This document shows positions 1 through 6,187 of a DNA stretch of 6,187 nucleotides, piece after piece. Positions within the stretch are counted from its first letter, which is position 1. Every line of letters starts with the position of its first letter. This DNA comes from Candidatus Omnitrophota bacterium (lineage in GTDB: Bacteria > Omnitrophota > Omnitrophia > Omnitrophales > Aquincolibacteriaceae): positions 1 through 6,187 of the forward strand of contig JAHFHI010000088.1 of assembly GCA_023246995.1 (NCBI GenBank), written 5' to 3'. The translations under genes were made by a program, and so were the position numbers. Below the pieces are notes generated by a model that ran no database searches, was not told where the DNA came from, and worked only from the letters and a program-made list of their open reading frames with translations.

Positions 1-3000
1 CCGCAGCTTGAGCAAAAGGGCGCGTCACCCATCATGGTCCCGAGGTGATCATCAAGGGCGTTGCCGGTATTTGCGGCCTGAAGATCCGCGACACGGTTTT
101 TGCCGTTGCCGTTTTTCCCAGGCTTACTATGCTGGGGCTTGGATTCGGCTTCCTGCGGGATAACGACCGGTGTGTTAATCGCGGGGACAACCTGCTGCTT
201 GCTCACTTCCAGATTCGCGGGGTCCGGCTGCACCTGAACAAAATCCGTGCGGCCCAGGTATTCCATCCCGAGCACCCGGAAAAGAAAGTCCACGATGGAG
301 GTCGAAAATTTGATATTCGGATGATCGACCGCGCCCTGCGGCTCAAAGCGGGTGTAGGTAAACACATTCACGAATTCCTCGAGCGGCACGCCGTATTGAA
401 GCCCGAGAGAGACGGCGATGGCAAAACAGTTCATAATCGAGCGGAATGCCGCGCCCTCTTTATGAATGTCGACGAAGATCTCCCCGATCGTGGCGTCGTC
501 ATACTCCCCGGTCCGAAGATAGACTTTTTGTCCGCCCACGCGCGCTTCAAGCGTAATGCCGCGGCGCTTTTTAGGAAGGCGCCGGCGCTGAAGGGCGTGC
601 GGGTGCGCGGCGGACGCCGCCTTTTTCTCTTCTTTCTTATCGCTTTCCTTCGAGGTATTAAGCGGCTGGGAAAGTTTGGAACCGTCCCGGTAGAGGGCGA
701 CGGCCTTCAAGCCGAGCTTCCAGGCTTCGACATAAATCTCTTCGATCTCTTCGACCGTTGCCTCATGCGGAAGGTTCACAGTCTTTGAAATCGCGCCGGA
801 AATAAACGGCTGGGCCGCGGCCATCATGCGCACATGCGACATGGCCTCAAGATAGCGCTTGCCGTACTTACCGCATTTATTGGCGCAGTCAAAAATCGGC
901 AGATGTTCGGGTTTGAGATGCGGGGCGCCTTCAATGGTCATCATGCCGCAGATGACGTTATTGGCCTCCTCGGTCTCGGCTTTCGAAAAACCCAAAGCCT
1001 CCAGCAGATTGAAACCGGGCTTGTTGTAATCTTCGGGCTTAAAGCCGAGCCTTTTAAAGGTCTCCTCCCCAAGCGTCCACTTGGTGAAAGCAAAGGAAAG
1101 ATCAAAGACCGAGGGAAGCAGGGCTTCGACTTTGGCCAGATCCTCGGGGGAAAAACCCTTGGCCTGGAGCGTCTCGTGGTTGATCCAGGGTGTGCCTTCA
1201 AGCCGCGAAGTGCCTTTGATATATTCGACGATATCCTCGGCCTCGGCTTTGTCATAACCAAGTTTTTCCAGGGCCTGGGGAACAGACTGGTTGATGATCT
1301 TAAAATACCCGCCCCCGGCCAGCTTTTTGAACTTCACGAGCGCGAAATCAGGCTCGATGCCGGTGGTGTCGCAGTCCATTAAAAGCCCGATGGTTCCGGT
1401 GGGGGCGATCACCGAGGCCTGGGCATTGCGATATCCGTATTTTTTGCCGAGATTAAGCGCCTCATCCCAATCCTCCTGCGCGGCAAGAAGGATATCATCC
1501 CAGCAGTGCTCACGGGAAATCTTATAAGCCGCATCGCGGTGCTTGCCGATGACCTTGAGCATGGACTGCTTGTTTTGAGGGTAACCCGGGAAAGGTCCTT
1601 TGGAAGCCGCGATCTCGGCCGAGGTCTTATAAGAATGGCCGGTCAGAATGGCTGTCAGCGCCGATCCGATCGCGAGCGCCTGCGGGCTGTCATACGGAAT
1701 CCCGCTTACCATAAGAAGGGACCCTAGATTGGCATAACCGATTCCAAGCGGCCGGTAGTCATGGCTGTTTTTGGCAATGCTCTGGGTCGGGTAGGAACCA
1801 AAATCCACGATAATTTCCATGGCCATGATAAAAATCCGGATCGTATGGCGGTAGCCTTCAACATCAAAGCTTCCGTCCGGGTTCAGAAATTTCATCAGGT
1901 TAACCGACGCTAAATTGCAGGCGGTGTCATCCAGGAACATGTATTCCGAGCAGGGGTTAGAGGCATTAATACGGCCCGTGCCGGCGCTCGTGTGCCAATC
2001 ATTAATGATGCTGTCAAACTGAACGCCCGGGTCGGCGCAGCCCCATGCCGCGTAGGCAATCTGATTCATAAGGTCGCGCGCCTTATAGGTGTCGGAAACC
2101 TGGCCCGTGGTGCGAAATTTCGTCTGCCAGGTCCCGTCATTTAAATAGGCGTGCATGAATTCATCGCTGATCCGCACCGAATTGTTGGAGTTTTGCCCGG
2201 AAACCGTTTTGTAGGCCTCGCCGTTAAAATCGCTCGGGTATCCGGCCGCGATCAGCGCCGCCACCTTCTTTTCTTCACGTACTTTCCAATTGATAAAATC
2301 CACGATCTCGGGATGGTCCATATCAAGGCAGACCATCTTGGCCGCCCTGCGGGTCGTCCCGCCGGATTTGGTGGCCCCGGCGCCGCGATCCAGGACTTCA
2401 AGGAAGGACATGAGGCCCGAGGAGGTCCCGCCGCCGGAAAGTTTTTCCTGCCGGCCCCGGAGCTTTGAAAAGTTAGTGCCCGTGCCCGAGCCATACTTGA
2501 AAAGCCGGGCCTCGGATTTGACGAGCTCAAAAATCGACATCAAATCATCGCCCACGGACTGGATAAAGCAGGCCGAGCACTGGGGGTGGGAATAAGCATC
2601 GGTCGTTTCTTTAATGCTGCCGGTTTCCGCGTCCCAATGCCAGTTACCGCCGCTCCCCTCGATTCCGTAGGCGTGAAAAAGTCCGCAGTTGAACCAGACC
2701 GGAGAATTAAAAGCGCATTTCTGGGTGATCAGAAGATGGAGAAGCTCGTCTTCAAAGGCCTGCGCGTCTTCTTCGGATTTAAAGTAGCCTCCGAACCCTT
2801 CCCCCGCAAGACGGATCGCGTGAGCAATCCTGTAGACGACCTGCCGTGCGCTTGTCTCATGCCCCGCGCCTTCGACTCCGGCTTTGCGAAAATATTTGGA
2901 AACAATAATGTCAGTTGCGAGCTGGCTCCAGTCTTCGGGCACCTCGACGTTTTCCATCTTGAAAACTACGGAACCGTCGGGGTTTGTGATCACCGAAGTC

Positions 3001-3134
3001 CTTTTGGCGTATCGGATTTCATCAAGAGGATTTTCTCCGGCCGTTGTAAAGCGCCGCATAATTGAAAGCCCGCCGTCAGGCTGGGGCTGCGAAAACTCAC
3101 GAACCGATGATTTCTTTTCTAATTTGGCGCTCAT
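1..3134 (-). CDS. nrdJ: Adenosylcobalamin-dependent ribonucleoside-diphosphate reductase (class II), C-terminus cut by window edge
   Basis: Reduces ribonucleotides to deoxyribonucleotides in the cytoplasm, using coenzyme B12 to generate the active-site thiyl radical, so it needs no oxygen or partner radical subunit. Read directly: 1044 complete codons with no stop from the ATG at 3134 to the left edge. The first redox cysteine is C186 in HPQCSACF. The radical site NPCSE has N393, C395 and E397. The second redox cysteine is C406 in [10 protein letters not shown]. The phosphate-binding PTGT is at 578-581, followed by [12 protein letters not shown], typical of the B12 type. [10 protein letters not shown] leads into a Lys/Glu-rich linker (about 829-838), the basic [10 protein letters not shown] (850-859) and a TSCPD-type domain. 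The tail ends in C1041-S-S-C1044, the start of the family's cysteine-rich C-terminus, so about 20-30 residues probably lie outside the window. The start is supported by GAGAGG five bases upstream. No intein interrupts the catalytic motifs. Tandem NrdR boxes precede the gene. Confidence 0.97.
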   Translation of the reverse strand, partial: MSAKLEKKSSVREFSQPQPDGGLSIMRRFTTAGENPLDEIRYAKRTSVITNPDGSVVFKMENVEVPEDWSQLATDIIVSKYFRKAGVEGAGHETSARQVVYRIAHAIRLAGEGFGGYFKSEEDAQAFEDELLHLLITQKCAFNSPVWFNCGLFHAYGIEGSGGNWHWDAETGSIKETTDAYSHPQCSACFIQSVGDDLMSIFELVKSEARLFKYGSGTGTNFSKLRGRQEKLSGGGTSSGLMSFLEVLDRGAGATKSGGTTRRAAKMVCLDMDHPEIVDFINWKVREEKKVAALIAAGYPSDFNGEAYKTVSGQNSNNSVRISDEFMHAYLNDGTWQTKFRTTGQVSDTYKARDLMNQIAYAAWGCADPGVQFDSIINDWHTSAGTGRINASNPCSEYMFLDDTACNLASVNLMKFLNPDGSFDVEGYRHTIRIFIMAMEIIVDFGSYPTQSIAKNSHDYRPLGIGYANLGSLLMVSGIPYDSPQALAIGSALTAILTGHSYKTSAEIAASKGPFPGYPQNKQSMLKVIGKHRDAAYKISREHCWDDILLAAQEDWDEALNLGKKYGYRNAQASVIAPTGTIGLLMDCDTTGIEPDFALVKFKKLAGGGYFKIINQSVPQALEKLGYDKAEAEDIVEYIKGTSRLEGTPWINHETLQAKGFSPEDLAKVEALLPSVFDLSFAFTKWTLGEETFKRLGFKPEDYNKPGFNLLEALGFSKAETEEANNVICGMMTIEGAPHLKPEHLPIFDCANKCGKYGKRYLEAMSHVRMMAAAQPFISGAISKTVNLPHEATVEEIEEIYVEAWKLGLKAVALYRDGSKLSQPLNTSKESDKKEEKKAASAAHPHALQRRRLPKKRRGITLEARVGGQKVYLRTGEYDDATIGEIFVDIHKEGAAFRSIMNCFAIAVSLGLQYGVPLEEFVNVFTYTRFEPQGAVDHPNIKFSTSIVDFLFRVLGMEYLGRTDFVQVQPDPANLEVSKQQVVPAINTPVVIPQEAESKPQHSKPGKNGNGKNRVADLQAANTGNALDDHLGTMMGDAPFCSSC

Positions 3135-3139
3135 GGGAG

Positions 3140-3145
3140 CCTCTC
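3140..3145 (-). promoter_or_regulatory. Ribosome binding site of nrdJ
   Basis: GAGAGG on the minus strand lies 5 nt before the ATG at 3134. It is a reasonable Shine-Dalgarno match and supports this start over internal Met codons such as M26. Confidence 0.65.
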
Positions 3146-3190
3146 TTTATCCTTAAATCCTGGTTAAAATCTTTTTAAAACTTTTCGGGG

Positions 3191-3219
3191 ATTTGTCTAT
3201 ATATAGCGAATTGCGTCAA
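3191..3219 (-). promoter_or_regulatory. Candidate sigma-70-type promoter of nrdJ
   Basis: On the minus strand TTGACG (3219-3214) is a good -35 match lying between the two NrdR boxes. Seventeen bases further on, ACAAAT (3196-3191) is only a weak -10 (3 of 6). The TATATA inside the proximal box is an alternative -10, but it has no good -35 at the usual distance. Either reading places the NrdR boxes on the promoter and gives a leader of roughly 50-60 nt. The exact elements are uncertain. Confidence 0.35.
3194..3209 (-). promoter_or_regulatory. NrdR box, nrdJ-proximal copy
   Basis: The palindromic core CTATATATAG (3197-3206) matches the centre of the NrdR box consensus acaCTATATATAGtgt exactly, while the flanks match poorly (about 11 of 16 overall). 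Its centre is 32 bp from a second copy with an identical core, about three helical turns, which is the arrangement NrdR binds. NrdR is a zinc-finger/ATP-cone repressor that shuts off reductase genes when dATP is plentiful. The box overlaps the spacer and edge of the candidate nrdJ promoter, as expected for repression. Confidence 0.82.
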
Positions 3220-3222
3220 TTC
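3208..3222. repeat. Inverted repeat between the NrdR boxes
   Basis: GAATTG and CAATTC form a perfect 6-bp dyad around a 3-bp centre. It fills most of the gap between the two NrdR boxes and includes the candidate -35 element. It could be a second operator or a chance dyad. No known regulator motif was recognised in it. Confidence 0.5.
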
Positions 3223-3225
3223 ATC

Positions 3226-3241
3226 CCACTATATATAGTGC
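3226..3241 (-). promoter_or_regulatory. NrdR box, nrdJ-distal copy
   Basis: A perfect 14-bp palindrome, CACTATATATAGTG (3227-3240), agrees with 14 of 16 positions of the NrdR consensus and is the stronger of the two boxes. Sixteen bases (3210-3225) separate it from the proximal box. Its position about 95-105 bp upstream of the nrdJ start codon makes nrdJ the obvious target. The nrdR gene itself is not in the window. Confidence 0.88.
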
Positions 3242-3308
3242 CACAGAAGGTAGATCGTCTCAAGTCGCTAAAAACCTTAAATTAAATTTCCTGCTGGGAT
3301 TTTTTGTC

Positions 3309-3328
3309 GCATGCCGTTTGCGGCATGC
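3309..3328. repeat. Hairpin-forming inverted repeat with 8-bp stem
   Basis: GCATGCCG (3309-3316) pairs perfectly with CGGCATGC (3321-3328) across a TTTG loop on the plus strand. Neither strand has a T-run right after the stem: on the minus strand it is followed by GACAAAAAA. It is therefore not a standard intrinsic terminator for mnmE. It may be an mRNA 3'-end structure, a protein site or a small repeat unit. Confidence 0.6.
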
Positions 3329-3343
3329 CGGTTATCCTACCGG
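3328..3343. repeat. Small hairpin adjoining the 8-bp-stem hairpin
   Basis: CCGGT (3328-3332) and ACCGG (3339-3343) form a 5-bp stem with a 6-base loop. It shares one base with the larger hairpin at 3309-3328, so only one of the two may be fully paired at a time. No T-tract follows on either strand. Confidence 0.35.
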
Positions 3344-3486
3344 AATGTTTCAGCTTCTCGTGCGAATATTTTTTCACGCTGCTGAAAATTGGTTTGGGAT
3401 CTTTTTCCCTGCGCCTAAAAAATCAATGATCGTAAAATTTCTCGAAGCGGAGTGCATTTTATGCAGAGAAGCATGCCGTGTCAAAG

Positions 3487-3510
3487 AAAAAAATGTTTTC
3501 CCTCTGAAAA
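3487..3510 (-). terminator. Weak candidate intrinsic terminator after mnmE
   Basis: Thirteen bases after the mnmE stop, TTTTC (3510-3506) can pair with GAAAA (3500-3496) around a 5-base loop, followed two bases later by seven T (3493-3487). The T-run and position fit a terminator, but the stem is short and nearly all A-T, so it would be inefficient at best. Transcription from folC-mnmE may read through toward nrdJ. Confidence 0.22.
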
Positions 3511-3522
3511 TTTTTAAATTCC

Positions 3523-4917
3523 CTATTTCCCGATGCAAAATTCGGAAAAAACAACATCCAAAAGATCCTCCGAATAGACTTCCCCGACCAATTCTCGAAG
3601 CGCGTCAAGCGCTTCTTTCATCTCCAGCACCACAAATTCAAGCGATTGTTTTTGAAAAAATCCCTTCTCGGCCCGCTGAACGGCCGCGAGGGCCTGCTCG
3701 ACTCCGTTTTTGTGGCGAAGCCGCGTCAGCTGCGCTTGGGTGGCTTCAATCTTGGCGCTCAAAATCTTTTTTTCGATCCATGCTTCAATCCCTTCAAGCC
3801 CCGCCCCGGTCTTGCTTGAAACTTTAAGCATTTCAGGGTTCCCGCCAAATTGTTTCGTTTGCTCTCCGGATATTTTATCTCCGAGATCGATCTTGTGAAG
3901 AATCACGGCCACCGGTTTTTCCAGGTCCACCGCTTTAAAGGCCTCCGCATCCTCCGTGTCAGGCGGCGCGGAGGCATCCACCAAAAAAAGCGTGAGGTCC
4001 GCCGCGGCCAGAGCCGTTTTGGCGCGCTCCATGCCCATCCGTTCAAGCGGATGCGAAAGATTTCCGGAAAGGCCCGCGGTATCCAGCAGGCGCATATAAA
4101 AACCCCGGATCTCAAGGGCCTCTTCGATCACATCCCGGGTGGTGCCCGCAAACTCGGAAACAAGCGCCCGGTCGCGGGCCAAAAGCGCGTTAAAAAGGGA
4201 GGATTTTCCGACATTCGGCTTGCCGGCCAGGGCCACCGTAAGGCCCTCCCTTAAAAGCGCCCCTCTTTGAAAACCCTCAAGCAGGGCCGTCATCTCCCCG
4301 CGCAGCCCGGAAAACCCCCGGGCAAACTCCTGATCGCTGTAGACCTCCAGGTGTTCGTCCGGGAAATCAAGGAAAGCTTCCATATGAGCGTACATCTTAA
4401 GCATGCGCTCCTTGAGGTTTTTGAGCTTGGCGGAGAGTCCCTGCCCGGAAAGCTGAAGCGCGGCCGCCTCGGCGGCTTTCCGGCTTTTAGCGCGGATCAG
4501 ATCCGAAACCGCTTCGGCCTGCGTAAGATCAAGACGTCCATTCAAAAAAGCTCTTTTCGTGAATTCTCCGGCCTCGGCATGGCGCGCTCCGGCCTGGATC
4601 ACCCGATCAAGGACGCTGCGGACCACCACGAGCCCTCCGTGGCAGCTTAATTCCACCGTGTCCTCTCCGGTATAGGAGCCGGGCCCGCGGAAGAGAGCGA
4701 TCATGGCCTGATCAATGAGTGTCCCGTCACGGCCTTCGATCCTGCCCAAATGAAGCGTGTGGGAAGCAAAATCTTCGGGTCTTCCCTTGGGAGAGCGGAA
4801 CACTTTTCCGATGATCTTAAAGGCTTCTTTGCCGCTGATCCGGATCACGGCAAGACCCGATTCTCCGACCGGAGTGGCTAAGGCGGCAATCGTATCGTCA
4901 AGGCGGATTTCAGGCAT
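3523..4917 (-). CDS. mnmE: tRNA uridine-5-carboxymethylaminomethyl(34) modification GTPase MnmE (TrmE)
   Basis: With MnmG, MnmE installs the (carboxymethyl)aminomethyl group on wobble U34 of certain tRNAs, using methylene-tetrahydrofolate, FAD and K+-dependent GTP hydrolysis. At 464 residues it is full length. The N-terminal folate-binding domain (about 1-120) has ATPVGESGLAVIRISG and YTGEDTVELSCHGG. The helical domain has GEFTKRAFLNGRLDL (117-131) and DFPDE (184-188). The G domain carries G1 GKPNVGKS (232-239, including the K+-site Asn N235), G2/K-loop GTTRD (258-262), G3 DTAG (279-282), G4 HKID (341-344) and G5 SSK (367-369). The protein ends in the diagnostic C461-I-G-K. The G4 motif has His where NKxD is expected. 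The ATG overlaps the folC stop by 8 nt, and GGAGG lies 10 nt upstream within folC, which suggests translational coupling. mnmG is not nearby. Confidence 0.98.
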   Translation of the reverse strand: MPEIRLDDTIAALATPVGESGLAVIRISGKEAFKIIGKVFRSPKGRPEDFASHTLHLGRIEGRDGTLIDQAMIALFRGPGSYTGEDTVELSCHGGLVVVRSVLDRVIQAGARHAEAGEFTKRAFLNGRLDLTQAEAVSDLIRAKSRKAAEAAALQLSGQGLSAKLKNLKERMLKMYAHMEAFLDFPDEHLEVYSDQEFARGFSGLRGEMTALLEGFQRGALLREGLTVALAGKPNVGKSSLFNALLARDRALVSEFAGTTRDVIEEALEIRGFYMRLLDTAGLSGNLSHPLERMGMERAKTALAAADLTLFLVDASAPPDTEDAEAFKAVDLEKPVAVILHKIDLGDKISGEQTKQFGGNPEMLKVSSKTGAGLEGIEAWIEKKILSAKIEATQAQLTRLRHKNGVEQALAAVQRAEKGFFQKQSLEFVVLEMKEALDALRELVGEVYSEDLLDVVFSEFCIGK

Positions 4918-6163
4918 TTTTAAGAACCCTCCGAAGCGCTCCCACCAGATAAAAAGATCCCGTCACCCCCACGAACCCCAAACGGCCCGCGCGGCGGCGC
5001 GCAAGCGCCAAAGCCCGTTCGGGGTTCTCCTCGGCCCAAAGCCGGTAAAAATATTTCCGGGCCTGCTCCAAAAGGACCGGGACTTCTCGCGAACGCGCCT
5101 GGCCCGTCTGGGTTATGACGGCTTCTTTAAAAAATCCGGCAAGCGCTTGAAGCATTCTGTCTGATTTTTTATCCCGGGACACCGCAAAAACCAGAACCGG
5201 ATTAGCCGGCTTCTTAAAAAGCCTCCGGAGGTTGCGCGCAAGCGCGCGCGTAGATACCGGGTTATGCGCGCCGTCTAAAAGAATCCTGGGCCCGCCCAGC
5301 GGATTAAAAATCTCCATGCGGCCGGGCCAGCCGCGGCGCGCGATCCCTGCGGCGATGCTTGAATCCGGGATCGTAAAGCCTTTTTTACGCAGCACCCTCG
5401 CGGCCTCCCGGGCAAGCCCGGCATTGGCTTTCTGAAAATCTCCGGAAAGCCCGGTTTTAAGGCGACAAGGAGCGGCTCTCAAAAGCCGGCTTGCCGTACG
5501 GCGGACACGGGCTTGAATGACCCGCATGGCCTCGGGCTTCTGAACGCCCGTGATCACCTCACAGCCGCGGCCGATAACGCCGGCCTTCTCACCGGCGATA
5601 CGCCCAAGCGTCTTGCCGAGTACCGCCTCATGGTCAAAATCCACCGGCGTTAGAATCGCCAGCTTGGCGCCAAGGGCATTGGTCGCATCCAGCCGTCCGC
5701 CCATGCCGACTTCAAAAATGGCGATCTTAAGGCCGGCTTTTTTAAAAGCCAGCGCGGCCAGAAGCGTCATCACTTCAAAATAAGTAAGCGTCCCAAGCCG
5801 GGCCGGAAGCCGGAAGCTCCGGAGGCCGCGCTTGATCTCAAGCAGGCATTCAAGCCAGAGGCGGCTTGAAATCATGCGGCCGCCTATCCGGACGCGCTCC
5901 CTCGGGTGCGCCAGATGCGGGGAGCAGTAAAATCCGCTCCGCCATCCCGCTTCCTCTAATATGGACTCCAGAAAAAAACCCGTGGACCCCTTACCTTTGG
6001 TTCCGGCGATCAGGACTCTAAAATATTTTTTTTCCGGATGCTTGAAATGCCCGAGGAGCCGCTTCATCCGGGCCAGGTTCCAAAGGCCTCCGGAGGCCTC
6101 AAGCGGCATTCTCTCAAAATTGAGAAAGGAATTCAGGTAGGCGAGACTTTCGCGCTCGTTCAT
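4910..6163 (-). CDS. folC: Bifunctional folylpolyglutamate synthase / dihydrofolate synthase
   Basis: A Mur-ligase-like, ATP-dependent cytoplasmic enzyme that adds glutamate to dihydropteroate and then extends the glutamate chain of reduced folates. Its 417 residues are normal for the family. In order: P-loop AGTKGKGST (53-61), SPHL (81-84), TYFEVMT (127-133), EVGMGGRLDATNA (151-163), DH followed by LGKTLGRIAGEKAG (177-195, with K193 at the usually carbamylated lysine), WPGRMEI (279-285), LLDGAHNP (295-302, C-terminal domain) and TGSFYLVG (401-408). The opening MNERESLAYLNSF resembles the usual FolC N-terminus, so the ATG at 6163 is preferred. However, the frame has no stop between it and the right edge, and no good Shine-Dalgarno is visible. 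The protein is rich in Arg/Lys. It lies immediately upstream of mnmE and overlaps it by 8 nt. Sequence alone does not show whether both activities are kept. Confidence 0.95.
   Translation of the reverse strand: MNERESLAYLNSFLNFERMPLEASGGLWNLARMKRLLGHFKHPEKKYFRVLIAGTKGKGSTGFFLESILEEAGWRSGFYCSPHLAHPRERVRIGGRMISSRLWLECLLEIKRGLRSFRLPARLGTLTYFEVMTLLAALAFKKAGLKIAIFEVGMGGRLDATNALGAKLAILTPVDFDHEAVLGKTLGRIAGEKAGVIGRGCEVITGVQKPEAMRVIQARVRRTASRLLRAAPCRLKTGLSGDFQKANAGLAREAARVLRKKGFTIPDSSIAAGIARRGWPGRMEIFNPLGGPRILLDGAHNPVSTRALARNLRRLFKKPANPVLVFAVSRDKKSDRMLQALAGFFKEAVITQTGQARSREVPVLLEQARKYFYRLWAEENPERALALARRRAGRLGFVGVTGSFYLVGALRRVLKNA
4928..4932 (-). promoter_or_regulatory. Ribosome binding site of mnmE inside the folC 3' end
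   Basis: GGAGG on the minus strand is a strong Shine-Dalgarno core 10 nt before the mnmE ATG at 4917. It lies inside the last codons of folC. The spacing is slightly long, but the strength of the core supports this start and the overlapping-gene arrangement. Confidence 0.6.
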
Positions 6164-6187
6164 GAGCCAAAAAACCGGGTTTAGTGG

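Larger units (their letters stand above)
3135..3522. other. Intergenic region between mnmE and nrdJ (388 bp)
   Basis: No gene is supported here. An open plus-strand frame starting at 3318 runs antisense into mnmE and has no convincing start signal or recognisable protein. The region is AT-richer than its surroundings. The half next to nrdJ carries the NrdR operator and candidate promoter. The half next to mnmE carries short hairpins, a run of seven T on the minus strand and three copies of an 8-bp word. The leader between the candidate promoter and nrdJ is too short for a cobalamin riboswitch. Confidence 0.8.

Noticed and set aside
45..1382. Two sizeable plus-strand open frames (45-788 and 834-1382)
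   Set aside because: Both are antisense to nrdJ, where the minus strand encodes conserved reductase motifs throughout. Their own translations resemble no protein family and have no sign of ribosome binding sites.
1..3134. Intein or intron inside nrdJ, a common insertion target
   Set aside because: The motif order and spacing from HPQCSACF through [15 protein letters not shown] and PTGT are continuous, and no splicing blocks or homing endonuclease motifs appear.
3135..3300. Possible cobalamin riboswitch upstream of the B12-dependent reductase
   Set aside because: The candidate leader is only about 50-60 nt, and no B12-box or the long multi-stem structure of this riboswitch was seen. The NrdR boxes already account for regulation.
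3453..3465. Short palindrome TGCAT-TTT-ATGCA
   Set aside because: A 5-bp A/T-rich stem in AT-rich DNA is expected by chance and sits next to no other signal.
3318..3827. Plus-strand open frame spanning the intergenic region and the mnmE 3' end
   Set aside because: More than half of it is antisense to the conserved end of mnmE, and the rest is low-complexity translation of AT-rich intergenic DNA that contains hairpins. No start signal supports it.
6164..6187. End of an upstream gene (for example accD) before folC
   Set aside because: A TAA occurs at 6183-6181 on the minus strand, but only 24 bases are available, too few to show any coding sequence.

Overview
The window holds three genes, all on the minus strand and read from high to low coordinates: folC (folylpolyglutamate/dihydrofolate synthase, 6163-4910), mnmE (tRNA-modifying GTPase, 4917-3523), and the first 1044 codons of an adenosylcobalamin-dependent class II ribonucleotide reductase, nrdJ (3134 to the left edge). 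Nothing on the plus strand looks like a real gene. The plus-strand open frames lie mostly antisense to these three genes.

Layout. At 6187-6164 there is only a short folC leader. folC and mnmE overlap by 8 nt and look co-transcribed and probably translationally coupled. A 388-bp non-coding gap (3135-3522) separates mnmE from nrdJ. The mnmE-proximal part of the gap has small hairpins and a weak terminator candidate. The nrdJ-proximal part has two tandem NrdR boxes, with 10-bp cores identical to each other and centres 32 bp apart, lying over a candidate promoter. nrdJ is therefore probably its own transcription unit, repressed by NrdR according to the cell's ATP/dATP state.

Function. All three are housekeeping genes with a loose nucleotide and one-carbon theme. 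FolC makes and polyglutamylates the folate pool, MnmE (with MnmG, not in this window) uses methylene-tetrahydrofolate to modify wobble uridine in tRNA, and NrdJ makes deoxyribonucleotides using coenzyme B12. No mobile element, CRISPR array, RNA gene, toxin-antitoxin pair or defence system is visible.

Organism. This is a bacterium of moderately high GC that uses an oxygen-independent class II reductase and NrdR control, which suits an anaerobe or facultative anaerobe. The long NrdJ with a TSCPD-type C-terminal region and the separation of mnmE from the usual rnpA/yidC/mnmG neighbourhood would fit an uncultured, PVC-like lineage such as Omnitrophota. That placement is a guess from style only. 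The most informative elements are the NrdR operator region and a His in place of Asn in the G4 motif of MnmE.
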